A program made the position numbers and the translations under genes. Shown piece after piece: positions 32,199-42,002 of a stretch of 64,000 bases of DNA (its first letter is position 1; every line of letters starts with the position of its first letter). Location of the stretch: the NCBI RefSeq assembly GCF_031458325.1, contig NZ_JAVDYG010000001.1, positions 1,178,001 to 1,242,000 of the forward strand, in the 5' to 3' direction. The notes beneath the pieces are model-generated. The model did no database searches and had not been told where the DNA came from. It worked only from the letters and a program-made list of their open reading frames with translations. The DNA comes from Nocardioides marmoribigeumensis. GTDB taxonomy: Bacteria > Actinomycetota > Actinomycetes > Propionibacteriales > Nocardioidaceae.

Positions 32199-33776
32199 AT
32201 GCCGACCGCACTCCCCGACCTCGACGCCAGTGGCCTCCTGGCCGCGATGGCGGACAGGGTGCGCGCACGCCGACTGGCCGAGGTCGACGAGCTGGACGCG
32301 TTGGGCGCGTGGGCCGACCTGCACTCGTGGGATCCCACCACCGGTCCCGACGGCAAGCACCAGCGCCGGATCGGCAACGTCCTGCGGCCCGTGGGCGGCG
32401 AGGGCACGCCGCTGGTGCAGGACTTCTGCCTCGGCGAGATCGCGATGGCCCGGGGCGCGGGGCGCACCGCGACCACCAACCTGATGGCCGACCTGCTCGA
32501 CCTCCGCCACCGGCTTCCCTTGACCTGGGCGGTCTGCCTGGCGGGCGATGCGGAGGTCTGGGTGGCCCGCCGCGCGGCGAAGCTGTCCCGACACGTCCCT
32601 GCGGACCGGGCGTGGGTGGTCGACCAGGCCGTCGCGCGCGTGATCGCCCACGAGGACGCCTGGCGCACCATCAAGCTCGCCGAGGCCAAGGTCATCGAGG
32701 CCGACCCCGAGGCGCACGCGGCCAAGGTCGCCGAGCGCAAGGCCCGTCGCTACGTCGGGCTGTCGCGGCCCGACGAGCTCGGCCTGCGGATGGTCATCGC
32801 CCAGATCGAGGCCGGCGACGCCGCCGTGCTGTGGGCCCTGCTCGAGCTCATCGCCGACATCCTCGCCACCCGCGTCACCGACCACGCCGGCGGCGACGGG
32901 TGCGGGCCCTCCCGGGACGAGCTGCGGGCGATGGCGTTCGGCTACGTCGTGCGGCCGGTGCAGGCGATCATTCTCATCCTCGAGCACCAGCTCGCCCAGC
33001 AGGCCACCTCCGACCTCCAGCCGGAGCCGGTCGTCGAGGCGCCCGTCGAGGCAGCCACCGTCGAGCCCGAGCCCGAGGATGAGCCGGAGGATGTCGAGCC
33101 GGAGCCGGACCCGGAGGCGCACGTGCTGCACTCCGCGATCGCGTTCCCCGCCGATCTCCTCGAGGCCCTCAAGACCGCCGACTGGAGCGCCTGGGCGCCC
33201 CGTTGCGACCTCTACGTCCACCTGCACCAGGGCACCCTCGCCGAGCCCTCCCTCGGGACCGCGCGGGTCGAGGGCCTCGGCCCGATGGACCTGGTCCAGC
33301 TCCAGGGACTCCTCGCCGGGGCCAACGTCACGGTCAAGCCGGTGCTCGACCTCTCCGACCGCGTCCGCACCACCGCCTACGAGCACCCCGAGTCGCTCAA
33401 GGAGCGCGTGCACCTGGTCAGCGGCGGCGACTACTGGCCCTACGCCACCTCCACCAGCCGCAAGGTCGACTACGACCACCCCACTCCCTACCTCGATCCC
33501 GACGAGGGCGGGCCACCCGGTCAGACCGGCACCCACAACTCCGGACCACTCGGACGCACCCACCATCGCTGGAAGACCCATGCGCGCTATCGCGCTCGCC
33601 AGTCCGGAGCCGGCCGCTACGTCATCACCACGCCCCACGGGCTGGCCTACCTGCGCGACCACCGGGGCACCCGGCCGATCCCTCTGCGCGAGGCCGAGGC
33701 GATCATCGGTGCCGGCGACGGGGTCGAGCTCTACTTCCCACCCGACCCCGACCTCCGGGTCGAGATCGACTTCTAG
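32199..33776 (+). CDS. DUF222 / 13E12-family HNH-type protein
   Basis: 525 residues. An N-terminal helical DUF222 domain (about 1-270; RRIGNVLRPVGGEGTPLVQDFCLGEIA, RRYVGLSRPDELGLRMVIAQ) leads to an acidic Pro-Glu linker (about 270-305) and a C-terminal domain ending in an HNH-like segment: VDYDHPTPYLDPDEGG, THNSGPLGRTHHRWKTH. The order D-H, N and H-H is that of HNH nucleases, but the paired cysteines that bind zinc in many relatives are absent. The family includes the multi-copy 13E12 proteins of mycobacteria, several of which are LexA-regulated; the SOS-like box upstream agrees. DNA cleavage is likely by family but unproven. Confidence 0.82.
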   Translation: MPTALPDLDASGLLAAMADRVRARRLAEVDELDALGAWADLHSWDPTTGPDGKHQRRIGNVLRPVGGEGTPLVQDFCLGEIAMARGAGRTATTNLMADLLDLRHRLPLTWAVCLAGDAEVWVARRAAKLSRHVPADRAWVVDQAVARVIAHEDAWRTIKLAEAKVIEADPEAHAAKVAERKARRYVGLSRPDELGLRMVIAQIEAGDAAVLWALLELIADILATRVTDHAGGDGCGPSRDELRAMAFGYVVRPVQAIILILEHQLAQQATSDLQPEPVVEAPVEAATVEPEPEDEPEDVEPEPDPEAHVLHSAIAFPADLLEALKTADWSAWAPRCDLYVHLHQGTLAEPSLGTARVEGLGPMDLVQLQGLLAGANVTVKPVLDLSDRVRTTAYEHPESLKERVHLVSGGDYWPYATSTSRKVDYDHPTPYLDPDEGGPPGQTGTHNSGPLGRTHHRWKTHARYRARQSGAGRYVITTPHGLAYLRDHRGTRPIPLREAEAIIGAGDGVELYFPPDPDLRVEIDF

Positions 33777-33786
33777 GGCGGAGCGG

Positions 33787-34626
33787 TCAGCTCCGCTCGC
33801 CCGACAGGACCGGCGCGGCCTCCGCGACCCTCAGGCCCTGCGCGGGCCCGGGGATCGTGACGGTGCCGTCGACGTCCTGCCACGCTCCCCCGCCCACGCG
33901 GAACCGCGCGCCGTAGACGACCGACACCGCGGGCCGCACGGTCACCCCGGCGTGGGAGTAGCGGTGCACCACGTCCTTGCTCGGGTAGGCCGCGCCGGGA
34001 GTCGTCGTGGTCAGCCCCGTCCCGTCACCGAAGGACCACACGTACGTCGTCGGGGTCGCCTCCACCTCCACGGCCTGCCCGAGGATCGTGAGGTCGACGT
34101 CCACCGGCCGCGGCTCGGTGAAGAAGATCGTGTCGAGGTTGACCAGGGTCTTCCCCGCCGGTTGCACCGACACGTCCAGCGCCGGCAGCCCCACCCGCCG
34201 CAGCTCGCTCAGCACCATCGCCGGGGTCACCGTCGGGGGCACGTACGCCGGCGGCCGCGCCCCGAAGCACTGTGACCGGATGAAGACCCAGCCTCTGCCC
34301 GCAACTCGTCCGTACAGGTCCCACGAGCGATCTACAGGGTTGGGGCACACAAGGGCAGCCCCACAGTCGTCAAGCGCCGTTACACCGTTGGCCGCGCCTG
34401 GGCACGGCCAACGCCATTCGTAGTCGAGGTATGGCGAGGAGTCATCGCCAACTTGCAGCGGCGATCCAGAGCCACCGACGTTGGTTCCGTCAACCGTGCA
34501 TTTACCAGGAACGGCCAGTCCCCCGAGACCTGCGACCACATCAGCGCCACAGCTCTCTTCTGCGATAGCGGGCCGCGCCGTGGACCCCAGCACCAGAACC
34601 GCTAGCGCTAAAACACGCGCGATCAC
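33787..34626 (-). CDS. Secreted protein with PKD-like domain, unknown function
   Basis: 279 residues. A GTG start at 34626 gives a clean signal peptide (VLALAVLVLGSTARPAIA) and overlaps the stop of the upstream lipoprotein gene as GTGA. The N-terminal third holds several cysteines (ESCGAD, GKCTVD, WPCPG, DDCGAALVC, SQCFG) likely in disulfides. The C-terminal part has a PKD-like strand pattern (TYVWSFGDGTG, VHRYSHAGVTVRPAVSV). The two-gene unit lies in an AT-richer island (about 34.2-35.0 kb) with codon use unlike its neighbours. A cell-surface role is likely; nothing more is shown. Confidence 0.75.
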   Translation of the reverse strand: MIARVLALAVLVLGSTARPAIAEESCGADVVAGLGGLAVPGKCTVDGTNVGGSGSPLQVGDDSSPYLDYEWRWPCPGAANGVTALDDCGAALVCPNPVDRSWDLYGRVAGRGWVFIRSQCFGARPPAYVPPTVTPAMVLSELRRVGLPALDVSVQPAGKTLVNLDTIFFTEPRPVDVDLTILGQAVEVEATPTTYVWSFGDGTGLTTTTPGAAYPSKDVVHRYSHAGVTVRPAVSVVYGARFRVGGGAWQDVDGTVTIPGPAQGLRVAEAAPVLSGERS

Positions 34627-35183
34627 GAGACGCCCACGATCTGCGCCACCGACCAAGAGCCACCCCTCAGTACAAGATCGAAGGTGTACGACGTCCGGTT
34701 GGCCCGCACGTTCTTCCGCTTACCTGAAGGAAAGACGACCTGGAGATCATCGACGTTGATGAGTGCTCGAACTTGTCGATGCCCTGCTGCAGACGGCAAC
34801 TCTTCCATCGAGTCGATGACCCAATGACCACCCTCATAGCGACGGCCGGCCTCATTCATGTTCCTCACGATGCGGAAGATGAGTCGACAGGTCTTGCACT
34901 GCGCCTCACTGCGACGTGCCATTTCCGCGGAGTCAAGATTGTCGCTTGTGTAGTTGATCAGCGAGACGTAGTAGCGCACGAACGCCTTGGCGGCCGCGGG
35001 AGTGGTGCCCTTCGCGGCGGCAGGAAGCGTGGGCGGCCCGGAGGGTGCGGCACTGCTGGTGGGGCTGCTCGACGCCGAGGGCGGCGGAGCGGCGGCGGGC
35101 GGGTCGTCGCTGCAGGCGGCGAGCACGGGGAGCGCGAGGACCGCGGCGGCCGCGAGGCCACCGACCCTGCTCACCTGCACCAT
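34623..35183 (-). CDS. DUF6318-like lipoprotein
   Basis: 186 residues. Lipobox LAAC at about 21-24 after a short signal, then a Pro/Ser/Ala-rich linker (25-60). The folded part begins TPAAAKAFVRYYVSLINYTSDNLD and contains RSEAQCKTCRLIFRIVRNMNEAGRRYEGG, with a CxxC pair, as in actinobacterial DUF6318 lipoproteins. The end, SYTFDLVLRGGSWSVAQIVGV, resembles NTF2-like folds. It is translationally coupled to the PKD protein gene. Similar pairs recur in this clade; function is unknown. Internal codons (about 34690-34960) are markedly less GC-rich than the flanks. Confidence 0.75.
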   Translation of the reverse strand: MVQVSRVGGLAAAAVLALPVLAACSDDPPAAAPPPSASSSPTSSAAPSGPPTLPAAAKGTTPAAAKAFVRYYVSLINYTSDNLDSAEMARRSEAQCKTCRLIFRIVRNMNEAGRRYEGGHWVIDSMEELPSAAGHRQVRALINVDDLQVVFPSGKRKNVRANRTSYTFDLVLRGGSWSVAQIVGVS

Positions 35184-35304
35184 GACGCTGCTCGTCCCCC
35201 CGAACGACGTTGACTGGACCTGACCCGGACGAACCGGACATCGGCAACTTACCCGAGCTCGGCCCGACTCACCCGCTCGGTCTCACGACCCTTGTGGAGA
35301 AGCG

Positions 35305-35340
35305 CCGCGAGGGGCCCGGCCGGAGCCGGACCCCTCGCGG
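35305..35340 (-). terminator. groEL terminator hairpin
   Basis: CCGCGAGGGG and CCCCTCGCGG form a perfect 10-bp stem, extended by an inner CCGGC/GCCGG pairing, 23 nt after the groEL stop. No U run follows. Confidence 0.7.
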
Positions 35341-35362
35341 GTCGTACAGGGAGTGGCGTGGA

Positions 35363-37090
<1,728 letters not shown>

Positions 37091-37107
37091 TCAACCACGA
37101 ATCCCCA

Positions 37108-37134
37108 TTGTCACTCTCGGGTCGAGAGTGCCAA
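37108..37134. promoter_or_regulatory. CIRCE element 1 (HrcA operator)
   Basis: TTGTCACTC, 9 nt, GAGTGCCAA: matches TTAGCACTC-N9-GAGTGCTAA with few changes. The right half supplies TTGGCA, a likely -35 on the minus strand, followed by GACAAT as -10 (37107-37112). Confidence 0.85.
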
Positions 37135-37141
37135 CTCATGT

Positions 37142-37168
37142 TTAGCACTCGGCACCCACGAGTGCAAG
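37142..37168. promoter_or_regulatory. CIRCE element 2 (HrcA operator)
   Basis: TTAGCACTC, 9 nt, GAGTGCAAG: left half identical to the CIRCE consensus. It lies 7 nt from element 1, so two HrcA dimers could bind side by side. Confidence 0.9.
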
Positions 37169-37274
37169 AACGCGCCGACCGTCCGGGAACGCCCACCTGA
37201 CCTGCGCGGACCTGCCGCTGGGCCGTCGTGCGAGGAGCGCGGTCTAGACCGAGGTGGGGAGCCTGCGCAACTCG

Positions 37275-37361
37275 TTGCGCCCCCCGATCGCACGCGCCTA
37301 ACCTGAGGGCACCTCGTGGGTGCGACGGGGTTTGGCCGGAGACGCGCAAGCGTCTCCGGCC
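37275..37361 (+). ncRNA. Candidate short transcript between groEL and otsB (uncertain)
   Basis: A plus-strand promoter-like pair (TTGCGC, 18 nt, TAACCT at 37299-37304) is followed by about 55 nt ending in a perfect 12-bp hairpin at 37334-37361 with a GTTTACGTT tail. The flanking genes are both on the minus strand. Confidence 0.25.
37334..37361. terminator. Perfect 12-bp terminator hairpin after otsB
   Basis: GGCCGGAGACGC, loop GCAA, GCGTCTCCGGCC. It lies 2 nt beyond the otsB stop on the minus strand, but the T-rich tail is on the plus-strand side, so it may act in both directions. Confidence 0.75.
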
Positions 37362-37363
37362 GT

Positions 37364-38218
37364 TTACGTTCTCGGGCCGTCCGCGAGGGCGCGCAGCAGC
37401 CTCATGACGCCGTCGGGACCGTCGACCACCAGGTCGGCGTGCTCGACCAGCGCGCGCTGCTCCTCCGAGCCGGAGCACACCAGCAGGCCCGGCAGCCCGT
37501 CCTCGCGCAGCTCCTCCACCGCGGCGAAGCCCGGGAGGTCGCCGAGGTCGTCGCCGACGAACACGACGGCTGAGGGCCGGTGCTCCTCGACCAGCTCGCG
37601 GACCACCGCGCCCTTGTCCATCCCCGGGGCCCGGACCTCGACGACCATGCGGCCGGGCTCGAGGGCCAGGTCGAGCTCGGCGGCCACGGGCGCGAGCGCC
37701 TCCGCGAGCCGGCCGGCCGCCGGGGTCGCGTCGTCCAGGGAGCGGGTGTGGACCGCGACCGCGAGCCCCTTGTCCTCCACGCGGGCGTCCGGGGCGTCGG
37801 CGTCGTCGAGCAGGTCGGGCAGCCGGTCGCGCAGCTCGTCGAGCCCTGGCGCTGCCTCGGGGGTCTCGACCTCGCCGGTCTCGCCGTCCCAGCGCTCGGC
37901 GCCGTACTGACCACGCACGAGCACCCAGCCGCCACTGTCCTCCAGCCGCGTGGCGAGGAGCTCGAGGCCGCCGAGCACGATGACGTCGCGGGCCGGGCGG
38001 CCGGTCACGATCGCGATGCCGAGCACCCGCGCACCGAGGGCCGCCAGCACCTCGGGGCCGTCGGGGTGGATCCGCGCCTGGGACGGGTCGTCCACGATGC
38101 GGGCGAGAGTGCCGTCGAAGTCGAGGCAGACCAGGCACCGCCCTAACCCGTCGAGGACCGCGTCCCAGCGCTCGTCGGCGTGCTCGGAGGCGGGCTCTGC
38201 GAAGGACGGGGCGCTCAC
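37364..38218 (-). CDS. otsB: Trehalose-6-phosphate phosphatase
   Basis: 284 residues. HAD-type motif I CLVCLDFDGTLARIVDD with nucleophile Asp and acid Asp, motif II AIVTGRPARDV, the cap domain, and motif IV VVFVGDDLGDLPGFAAV with the metal-binding aspartates. It releases trehalose from trehalose-6-phosphate made by OtsA, whose gene lies about 1 kb away and divergent. Start is the GTG at 38218; the open frame upstream shadows the LytR_C gene. GGGAG just before the GTG can serve as Shine-Dalgarno. The lysine of motif III is in APGMDKGAVVREL. Confidence 0.9.
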   Translation of the reverse strand: MSAPSFAEPASEHADERWDAVLDGLGRCLVCLDFDGTLARIVDDPSQARIHPDGPEVLAALGARVLGIAIVTGRPARDVIVLGGLELLATRLEDSGGWVLVRGQYGAERWDGETGEVETPEAAPGLDELRDRLPDLLDDADAPDARVEDKGLAVAVHTRSLDDATPAAGRLAEALAPVAAELDLALEPGRMVVEVRAPGMDKGAVVRELVEEHRPSAVVFVGDDLGDLPGFAAVEELREDGLPGLLVCSGSEEQRALVEHADLVVDGPDGVMRLLRALADGPRT

Positions 38219-38232
38219 GCTCCCAGCATGAC

Positions 38233-38769
38233 TCAGGCGAAGTCGGCGGTGAGCACCACGGTCAGGCGGTCCATGCTCATCGGGTCCTCGGCCGGGATGA
38301 TCCGGGCGATGCCGAGGTCCTTGCCGAGCAGGTGGGCGGCGGCCTTGAGCTGCGGCGGGTAGTAGACCGTCGTCGCCGGGATCGTGCCGACCCAGTTGTC
38401 GGTGGTCACCAGCTGCCACCCGGCGGCGGTGATGCGGGCGCCCGTGGCGCCGGCGAGGCCGGTGACGTTGGTGTTGTTGTAGACCTCGACGTAGACGTCG
38501 GTGCGCTTGACCACGGGCTTGACCTTCTTGGCCACGATCGTGGTCTGCGGCTCGACGCGCGCCGGCGCGTCGACCAGGGCGGCCTCGCGGCGCTGCTGCT
38601 CGCGGGTGCCGTCGGTGGCGACGAAGGCCGCACCGGCGAGCGTCACCGCGGCGGCGGCCATGAGGGCGATCGGGGAGGACATCGCGAAGCCCTGGTCGGG
38701 ACGCGGCCTGCGGCGGGCCTCGGCCCGAGCGGCCCGGGCGCGCGCCCGTGAGGCGCTGAGCGGCTCCAC
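38233..38769 (-). CDS. LytR C-terminal domain membrane protein
   Basis: 178 residues. An Arg/Ala-rich cytoplasmic N-terminus (SASRARARAARAEARRR) is followed by one membrane helix (PIALMAAAAVTLAGAAFVATDG, about 32-53), then an exported LytR_C domain: DVYVEVYNNTNVTGLAGATGARITAAGWQ and VYYPPQLKAAAHLLG. The domain occurs at the end of LCP cell-wall ligases and alone in actinobacteria; it may bind envelope polymers. The GTG at 38769 sits 1 bp after the upstream stop with GAGG 6 nt before it, so it is coupled to the DUF3263 gene. No LCP catalytic domain is present. Confidence 0.82.
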   Translation of the reverse strand: MEPLSASRARARAARAEARRRPRPDQGFAMSSPIALMAAAAVTLAGAAFVATDGTREQQRREAALVDAPARVEPQTTIVAKKVKPVVKRTDVYVEVYNNTNVTGLAGATGARITAAGWQLVTTDNWVGTIPATTVYYPPQLKAAAHLLGKDLGIARIIPAEDPMSMDRLTVVLTADFA

Positions 38770-38770
38770 C

Positions 38771-39067
38771 TCAGACCTCGATGCCGAGACGGCGCGCGGA
38801 GCGGGCACGCTGGCGCGCGGCGCGGAGGCGACGCAGGCGGCGGACCAGCAGCGGGTCGTGCTCGAGCGCCTCCGGACGGTCGATGAGGGCGTTGAGCACC
38901 TGGTAGTAGCGGGTGCTGGACATGTCGAACTGGTCGCGGATCGCCTGCTCCTTGGCGCCGGCGTACTTCCACCAGTGACGCTCGAACTCGAGCACCGCCT
39001 GGTCCCGGTCCGACAGCTCGGCCGACGTCACCGGGTCGTGGAGGCTGTTGGCGTTCGCGCTGTCCAT
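38771..39067 (-). CDS. DUF3263 family small helix-turn-helix-like protein
   Basis: 98 residues from the ATG at 39067 (an ATG at 39076 is equally possible; neither has a Shine-Dalgarno). The core LSDRDQAVLEFERHWWKYAGAKEQAIRDQFDMSSTRYYQVLNALID is the DUF3263 signature, with a WW pair and a sigma-like RYYQVLN recognition helix, followed by RRLRRLRAARQRARSARR, strongly basic. It probably binds nucleic acid. It is coupled to the LytR_C gene and divergent from otsA, and the same pair is commonly adjacent in actinobacteria. Confidence 0.85.
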   Translation of the reverse strand: MDSANANSLHDPVTSAELSDRDQAVLEFERHWWKYAGAKEQAIRDQFDMSSTRYYQVLNALIDRPEALEHDPLLVRRLRRLRAARQRARSARRLGIEV

Positions 39068-39170
39068 GCGCGTCATGCTAATGACGAACCACAACGATGT
39101 CATTCAGCCCACGCCGGGCCGGGGTGGGCAGCTGGTTCCTCACCCCCAGGGAGACGTGGTGCGGGGCGCC

Positions 39171-39176
39171 TAGGGT
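39171..39176 (+). promoter_or_regulatory. -10 box of otsA
   Basis: TAGGGT ends 6 nt before the ATG at 39183. The intervening GAGGAC is too close to act as a normal Shine-Dalgarno, so a leaderless start is likely. Confidence 0.5.
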
Positions 39177-39182
39177 GAGGAC

Positions 39183-40634
39183 ATGACCTCCACGCGCACC
39201 CAGGGCGACCACGACCTGGTCGTGGTCGCCAACCGGCTCCCGGTCGACCGGGTGGTGGGCGAGGACGGCGAGACCACGTGGCGCCGCTCCCCCGGCGGGC
39301 TCGTGACGGCGCTCGAGCCGATCATCCAGCAGTACGACGGGGCGTGGGTCGGCTGGGACGGAGGGTCCGACGGCCCCGAGGAGCCCCTGGAGCAGGGCGG
39401 GATGCACCTCTTCCCCGTGGCCCTGTCCCCGCAGGAGATCGAGGAGTTCTACGAAGGCTTCTCCAACGGCACCCTGTGGCCGCTCTACCACGACGTGGTC
39501 GCCAAGCCCGGGTTCCACCGGGAGTGGTGGGACTCCTACGTCACGGTCAACCGGCGCTTCGCCGAGCGGGCCGCGGCGGAGGCCGCCGACAAGGCGCTGG
39601 TGTGGGTGCAGGACTACCAGCTGCAGCTGGTGCCGGCGATGCTCCGCGAGCTGCGCCCCGACCTGCGCATCGGCTTCTTCCTCCACATCCCGTTCCCGCC
39701 GAGCGAGCTGTTCGTCCAGCTCCCCTGGAGGTCGCAGATCCTCGAGGGCCTGCTCGGCGCGGACCTCGTCGGCTTCCAGCGCCGCGGCGGCGCGCAGAAC
39801 TTCGTCCGGCTGGTCCGCCAGCGCCTGGGCCACAAGACCCACAAGGACCTGATCTACCTCGAGGACGGTCGCACGGTCGCGGCCGAGTGCTTCCCGATCT
39901 CGATCGACGTGGCCGAGCTGGAGAAGCTGTCGGTCTCGGACCCGGTCGCCGAGCGGGCCCAGCAGATCCGCAGCCAGCTGGGCGAGCCGCGCAAGCTCCT
40001 GCTCGGCGTCGACCGCCTCGACTACACCAAGGGCATCTACGACCGGCTGCGCGCGTTCGGCGAGCTGCTCGAGGAGGGCGCGCTGAGCGTCGAGGACGCG
40101 GTCTTCGTCCAGGTGGCGACCCCCTCGCGCGAGCGCGTCGACGAATACCGCCGCCTTCGCGACGAGATCGACCGCCTGGTGGGCCGGATCAACGGCGACC
40201 TCGGCCGCATCGGACGCCCGGCGATCAGCTACCTGCACTCCTCCTACCCCCGTGACGAGATGGCCGCGCTCTACCGCGCGGCCGACATCATGGTCGTCAC
40301 GCCGCTGCGCGACGGCATGAACCTCGTCGCCAAGGAGTACGTCGCGTGCCGGCACCGCGACGACGGCGCGCTGGTGCTCTCGGAGTTCGCCGGGGCCGCC
40401 GACGAGCTCAAGCAGGCCTTCATGGTCAACCCCTACGACATCAACGGCATGAAGGCCGCGATCCTCGAGGCGGTCGACGCACCGCCCAAGGACCTGACCA
40501 AGCGCATGAAGGCGATGCGCAAGACCGTGCGCTCCCACGACGTCAGCGACTGGGCCGAGGAGTTCATCGGGATGCTCAAGCAAGCCCGCCCCGACCACCG
40601 CAAGCGGCTGAGACCGTCCAAGCTGCTCGCCTGA
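39183..40634 (+). CDS. otsA: Trehalose-6-phosphate synthase
   Basis: 483 residues, the length of bacterial OtsA. GT20 motifs: [11 protein letters not shown] at the N-terminus, [12 protein letters not shown] (glucose-phosphate loop), [41 protein letters not shown] (UDP-glucose site), and the C-terminal [18 protein letters not shown]. It joins UDP-glucose and glucose-6-phosphate. The product is dephosphorylated by OtsB at 37364-38218, together giving trehalose for osmotic and desiccation tolerance. It is divergent from the DUF3263-LytR_C-otsB unit rather than in one operon with otsB. The PHA-synthase-like gene follows 21 bp later but has its own -10 box. Confidence 0.95.
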   Translation: MTSTRTQGDHDLVVVANRLPVDRVVGEDGETTWRRSPGGLVTALEPIIQQYDGAWVGWDGGSDGPEEPLEQGGMHLFPVALSPQEIEEFYEGFSNGTLWPLYHDVVAKPGFHREWWDSYVTVNRRFAERAAAEAADKALVWVQDYQLQLVPAMLRELRPDLRIGFFLHIPFPPSELFVQLPWRSQILEGLLGADLVGFQRRGGAQNFVRLVRQRLGHKTHKDLIYLEDGRTVAAECFPISIDVAELEKLSVSDPVAERAQQIRSQLGEPRKLLLGVDRLDYTKGIYDRLRAFGELLEEGALSVEDAVFVQVATPSRERVDEYRRLRDEIDRLVGRINGDLGRIGRPAISYLHSSYPRDEMAALYRAADIMVVTPLRDGMNLVAKEYVACRHRDDGALVLSEFAGAADELKQAFMVNPYDINGMKAAILEAVDAPPKDLTKRMKAMRKTVRSHDVSDWAEEFIGMLKQARPDHRKRLRPSKLLA

Positions 40635-40642
40635 TCCACAGG

Positions 40643-40648
40643 TATCCT
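40643..40648 (+). promoter_or_regulatory. -10 box of the PHA-synthase-like gene
   Basis: TATCCT ends 7 nt before the ATG at 40656, right after the otsA stop. It implies a separate leaderless transcript despite the 21-bp gap. Confidence 0.5.
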
Positions 40649-40655
40649 CCGCCGC

Positions 40656-42002
40656 ATGGATCTGATCCCGAAGCCGGACCAGATCGTCGCCGCCTCCGCC
40701 AACGTCGCACACAAGCTGCTGTACGGCGGAGTGGCCGATCTGAGACCCATGCCGCGCACGCTCATCGACGACGGCATGCTGCGGGAGGTCTACCACTACC
40801 GGCCCGTCGCGAGGACCAAGGAGACCGGTGACCCGGTCCTGCTGGTCACCCCGCTCGCAGCCCCCTCGCTCTGCTTCGACCTGCGCCGCGGCTGCTCGCT
40901 GGTGGAGCACTTCGTGCAGCAGGGACGCCCCACCTACCTGGTCGAGTACGGCCAGGTCTCGTTCAAGAACCGCAACCTCGGCATGGAGCACTGGGTGGCC
41001 GAGGTGCTGCCCGAGGCGATCCGCCAGGTCAGCAGCCACGCCGGCGGGCGACCCGTGCACCTGGTCGGCTGGAGCCTGGGCGGCATCTTCAGCCTGCTCA
41101 CCGCCGCGGCGTTCACCAGCCTCCCGATCGGGTCGGTGACCACGGTCGGCAGCCCGATCGACATCCGGCAGGTCCCGCTCATCGCCCCGGTGCGCCCGCT
41201 CCTCGGGGTCGTCCCCGACCGGGCCTCGATCATCACGCTGGCCTACCGCGCGATGGGCGGCGTGCCGCAGCCGCTGGTGCGCCGCGCCTTCCAGCTCTCG
41301 GCGTTCGACAAGCTGATCTCCAAGCCCTTCGTCCAGCTGGCCAAGCTCGACGACACCGAGTTCCTCGCCCAGGTCGAGGCGGTCGACCGGTTCACCGCCA
41401 ACATGCTCGCCTACCCCGGCCGCACGTTCGGGCAGCTCTACCACCGCATGGTCAAGGGCAACGAGCTCGCCCGCGGCCGGGTGAGCTTCGAGGGCCGCGA
41501 CATCTCCTTCGCCGACATCACCGTGCCGGTGCTGTCCTTCGGCGGCGCCGGCGACACGATCGCCCCGGTCAGCTGCGTGCGCCCGATCGTCGACCTCGTC
41601 CCCCACGCGGCGCAGATGCGCTTCGAGGTCGTCCCCGGTGGCCACCTCGGCATGCTGACCGGTCGCGCGGCCCGCCACACGACCTGGCGGATCATGGACG
41701 AGTTCATCGAGGAGCACTCCTCCGACCACGCCGCGCGCCGCGAGGCCGCCGCGCGCGCTGAGCGCAAGGCCGCCAAGGCCGCGGCCAAGTCGGCCGCCAA
41801 GTCGGCGGCCAAGCCGAAGAAGAAGGCTGGGACCACGAAGGCGGACACCAAGGAGCCAGCCGCCGAGAAGCCCGCCAAGAAGGCGAGCAAGACGAGCACG
41901 GCGGCCGAGCCCGGCATCGGCGCGAACCCGCAGCGGCGCTTCTCCTCGGCCAGCTCCCGCAGCCTGTCCACCGCGCGTCCCGCCAAGCGTGACGCGGGCT
42001 GA
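40656..42002 (+). CDS. PHA-synthase-like alpha/beta hydrolase with Lys/Ala-rich tail
   Basis: 448 residues. The core (1-350) follows the polyhydroxyalkanoate synthase/depolymerase fold: VLLVTPLAAPSLCFDLRRGCSLVEHFVQQGRPTYLVEYG, nucleophile elbow LVGWSLGGIFSL (about 140-150), DITVPVLSFGGAGDTIAP (acid) and EVVPGGHLGMLTG (His). Genuine synthases have Cys in the elbow (GxCxG); here it is Ser, so hydrolysis or acyl transfer is more likely than polymerisation. From about 355 the protein becomes a Lys/Ala/Pro-rich tail (AERKAAKAAAKSAAKSAAK and on) like histone H1-type or PHA-granule/DNA-binding phasin tails. The SGNH lipoprotein gene overlaps its end by 14 nt. Confidence 0.82.
   Translation: MDLIPKPDQIVAASANVAHKLLYGGVADLRPMPRTLIDDGMLREVYHYRPVARTKETGDPVLLVTPLAAPSLCFDLRRGCSLVEHFVQQGRPTYLVEYGQVSFKNRNLGMEHWVAEVLPEAIRQVSSHAGGRPVHLVGWSLGGIFSLLTAAAFTSLPIGSVTTVGSPIDIRQVPLIAPVRPLLGVVPDRASIITLAYRAMGGVPQPLVRRAFQLSAFDKLISKPFVQLAKLDDTEFLAQVEAVDRFTANMLAYPGRTFGQLYHRMVKGNELARGRVSFEGRDISFADITVPVLSFGGAGDTIAPVSCVRPIVDLVPHAAQMRFEVVPGGHLGMLTGRAARHTTWRIMDEFIEEHSSDHAARREAAARAERKAAKAAAKSAAKSAAKPKKKAGTTKADTKEPAAEKPAKKASKTSTAAEPGIGANPQRRFSSASSRSLSTARPAKRDAG

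Noticed and set aside
40656..42002. Calling this gene phaC
   Set aside because: The nucleophile is Ser in GWSLGG and not Cys, and no phaA, phaB or phasin gene is adjacent.
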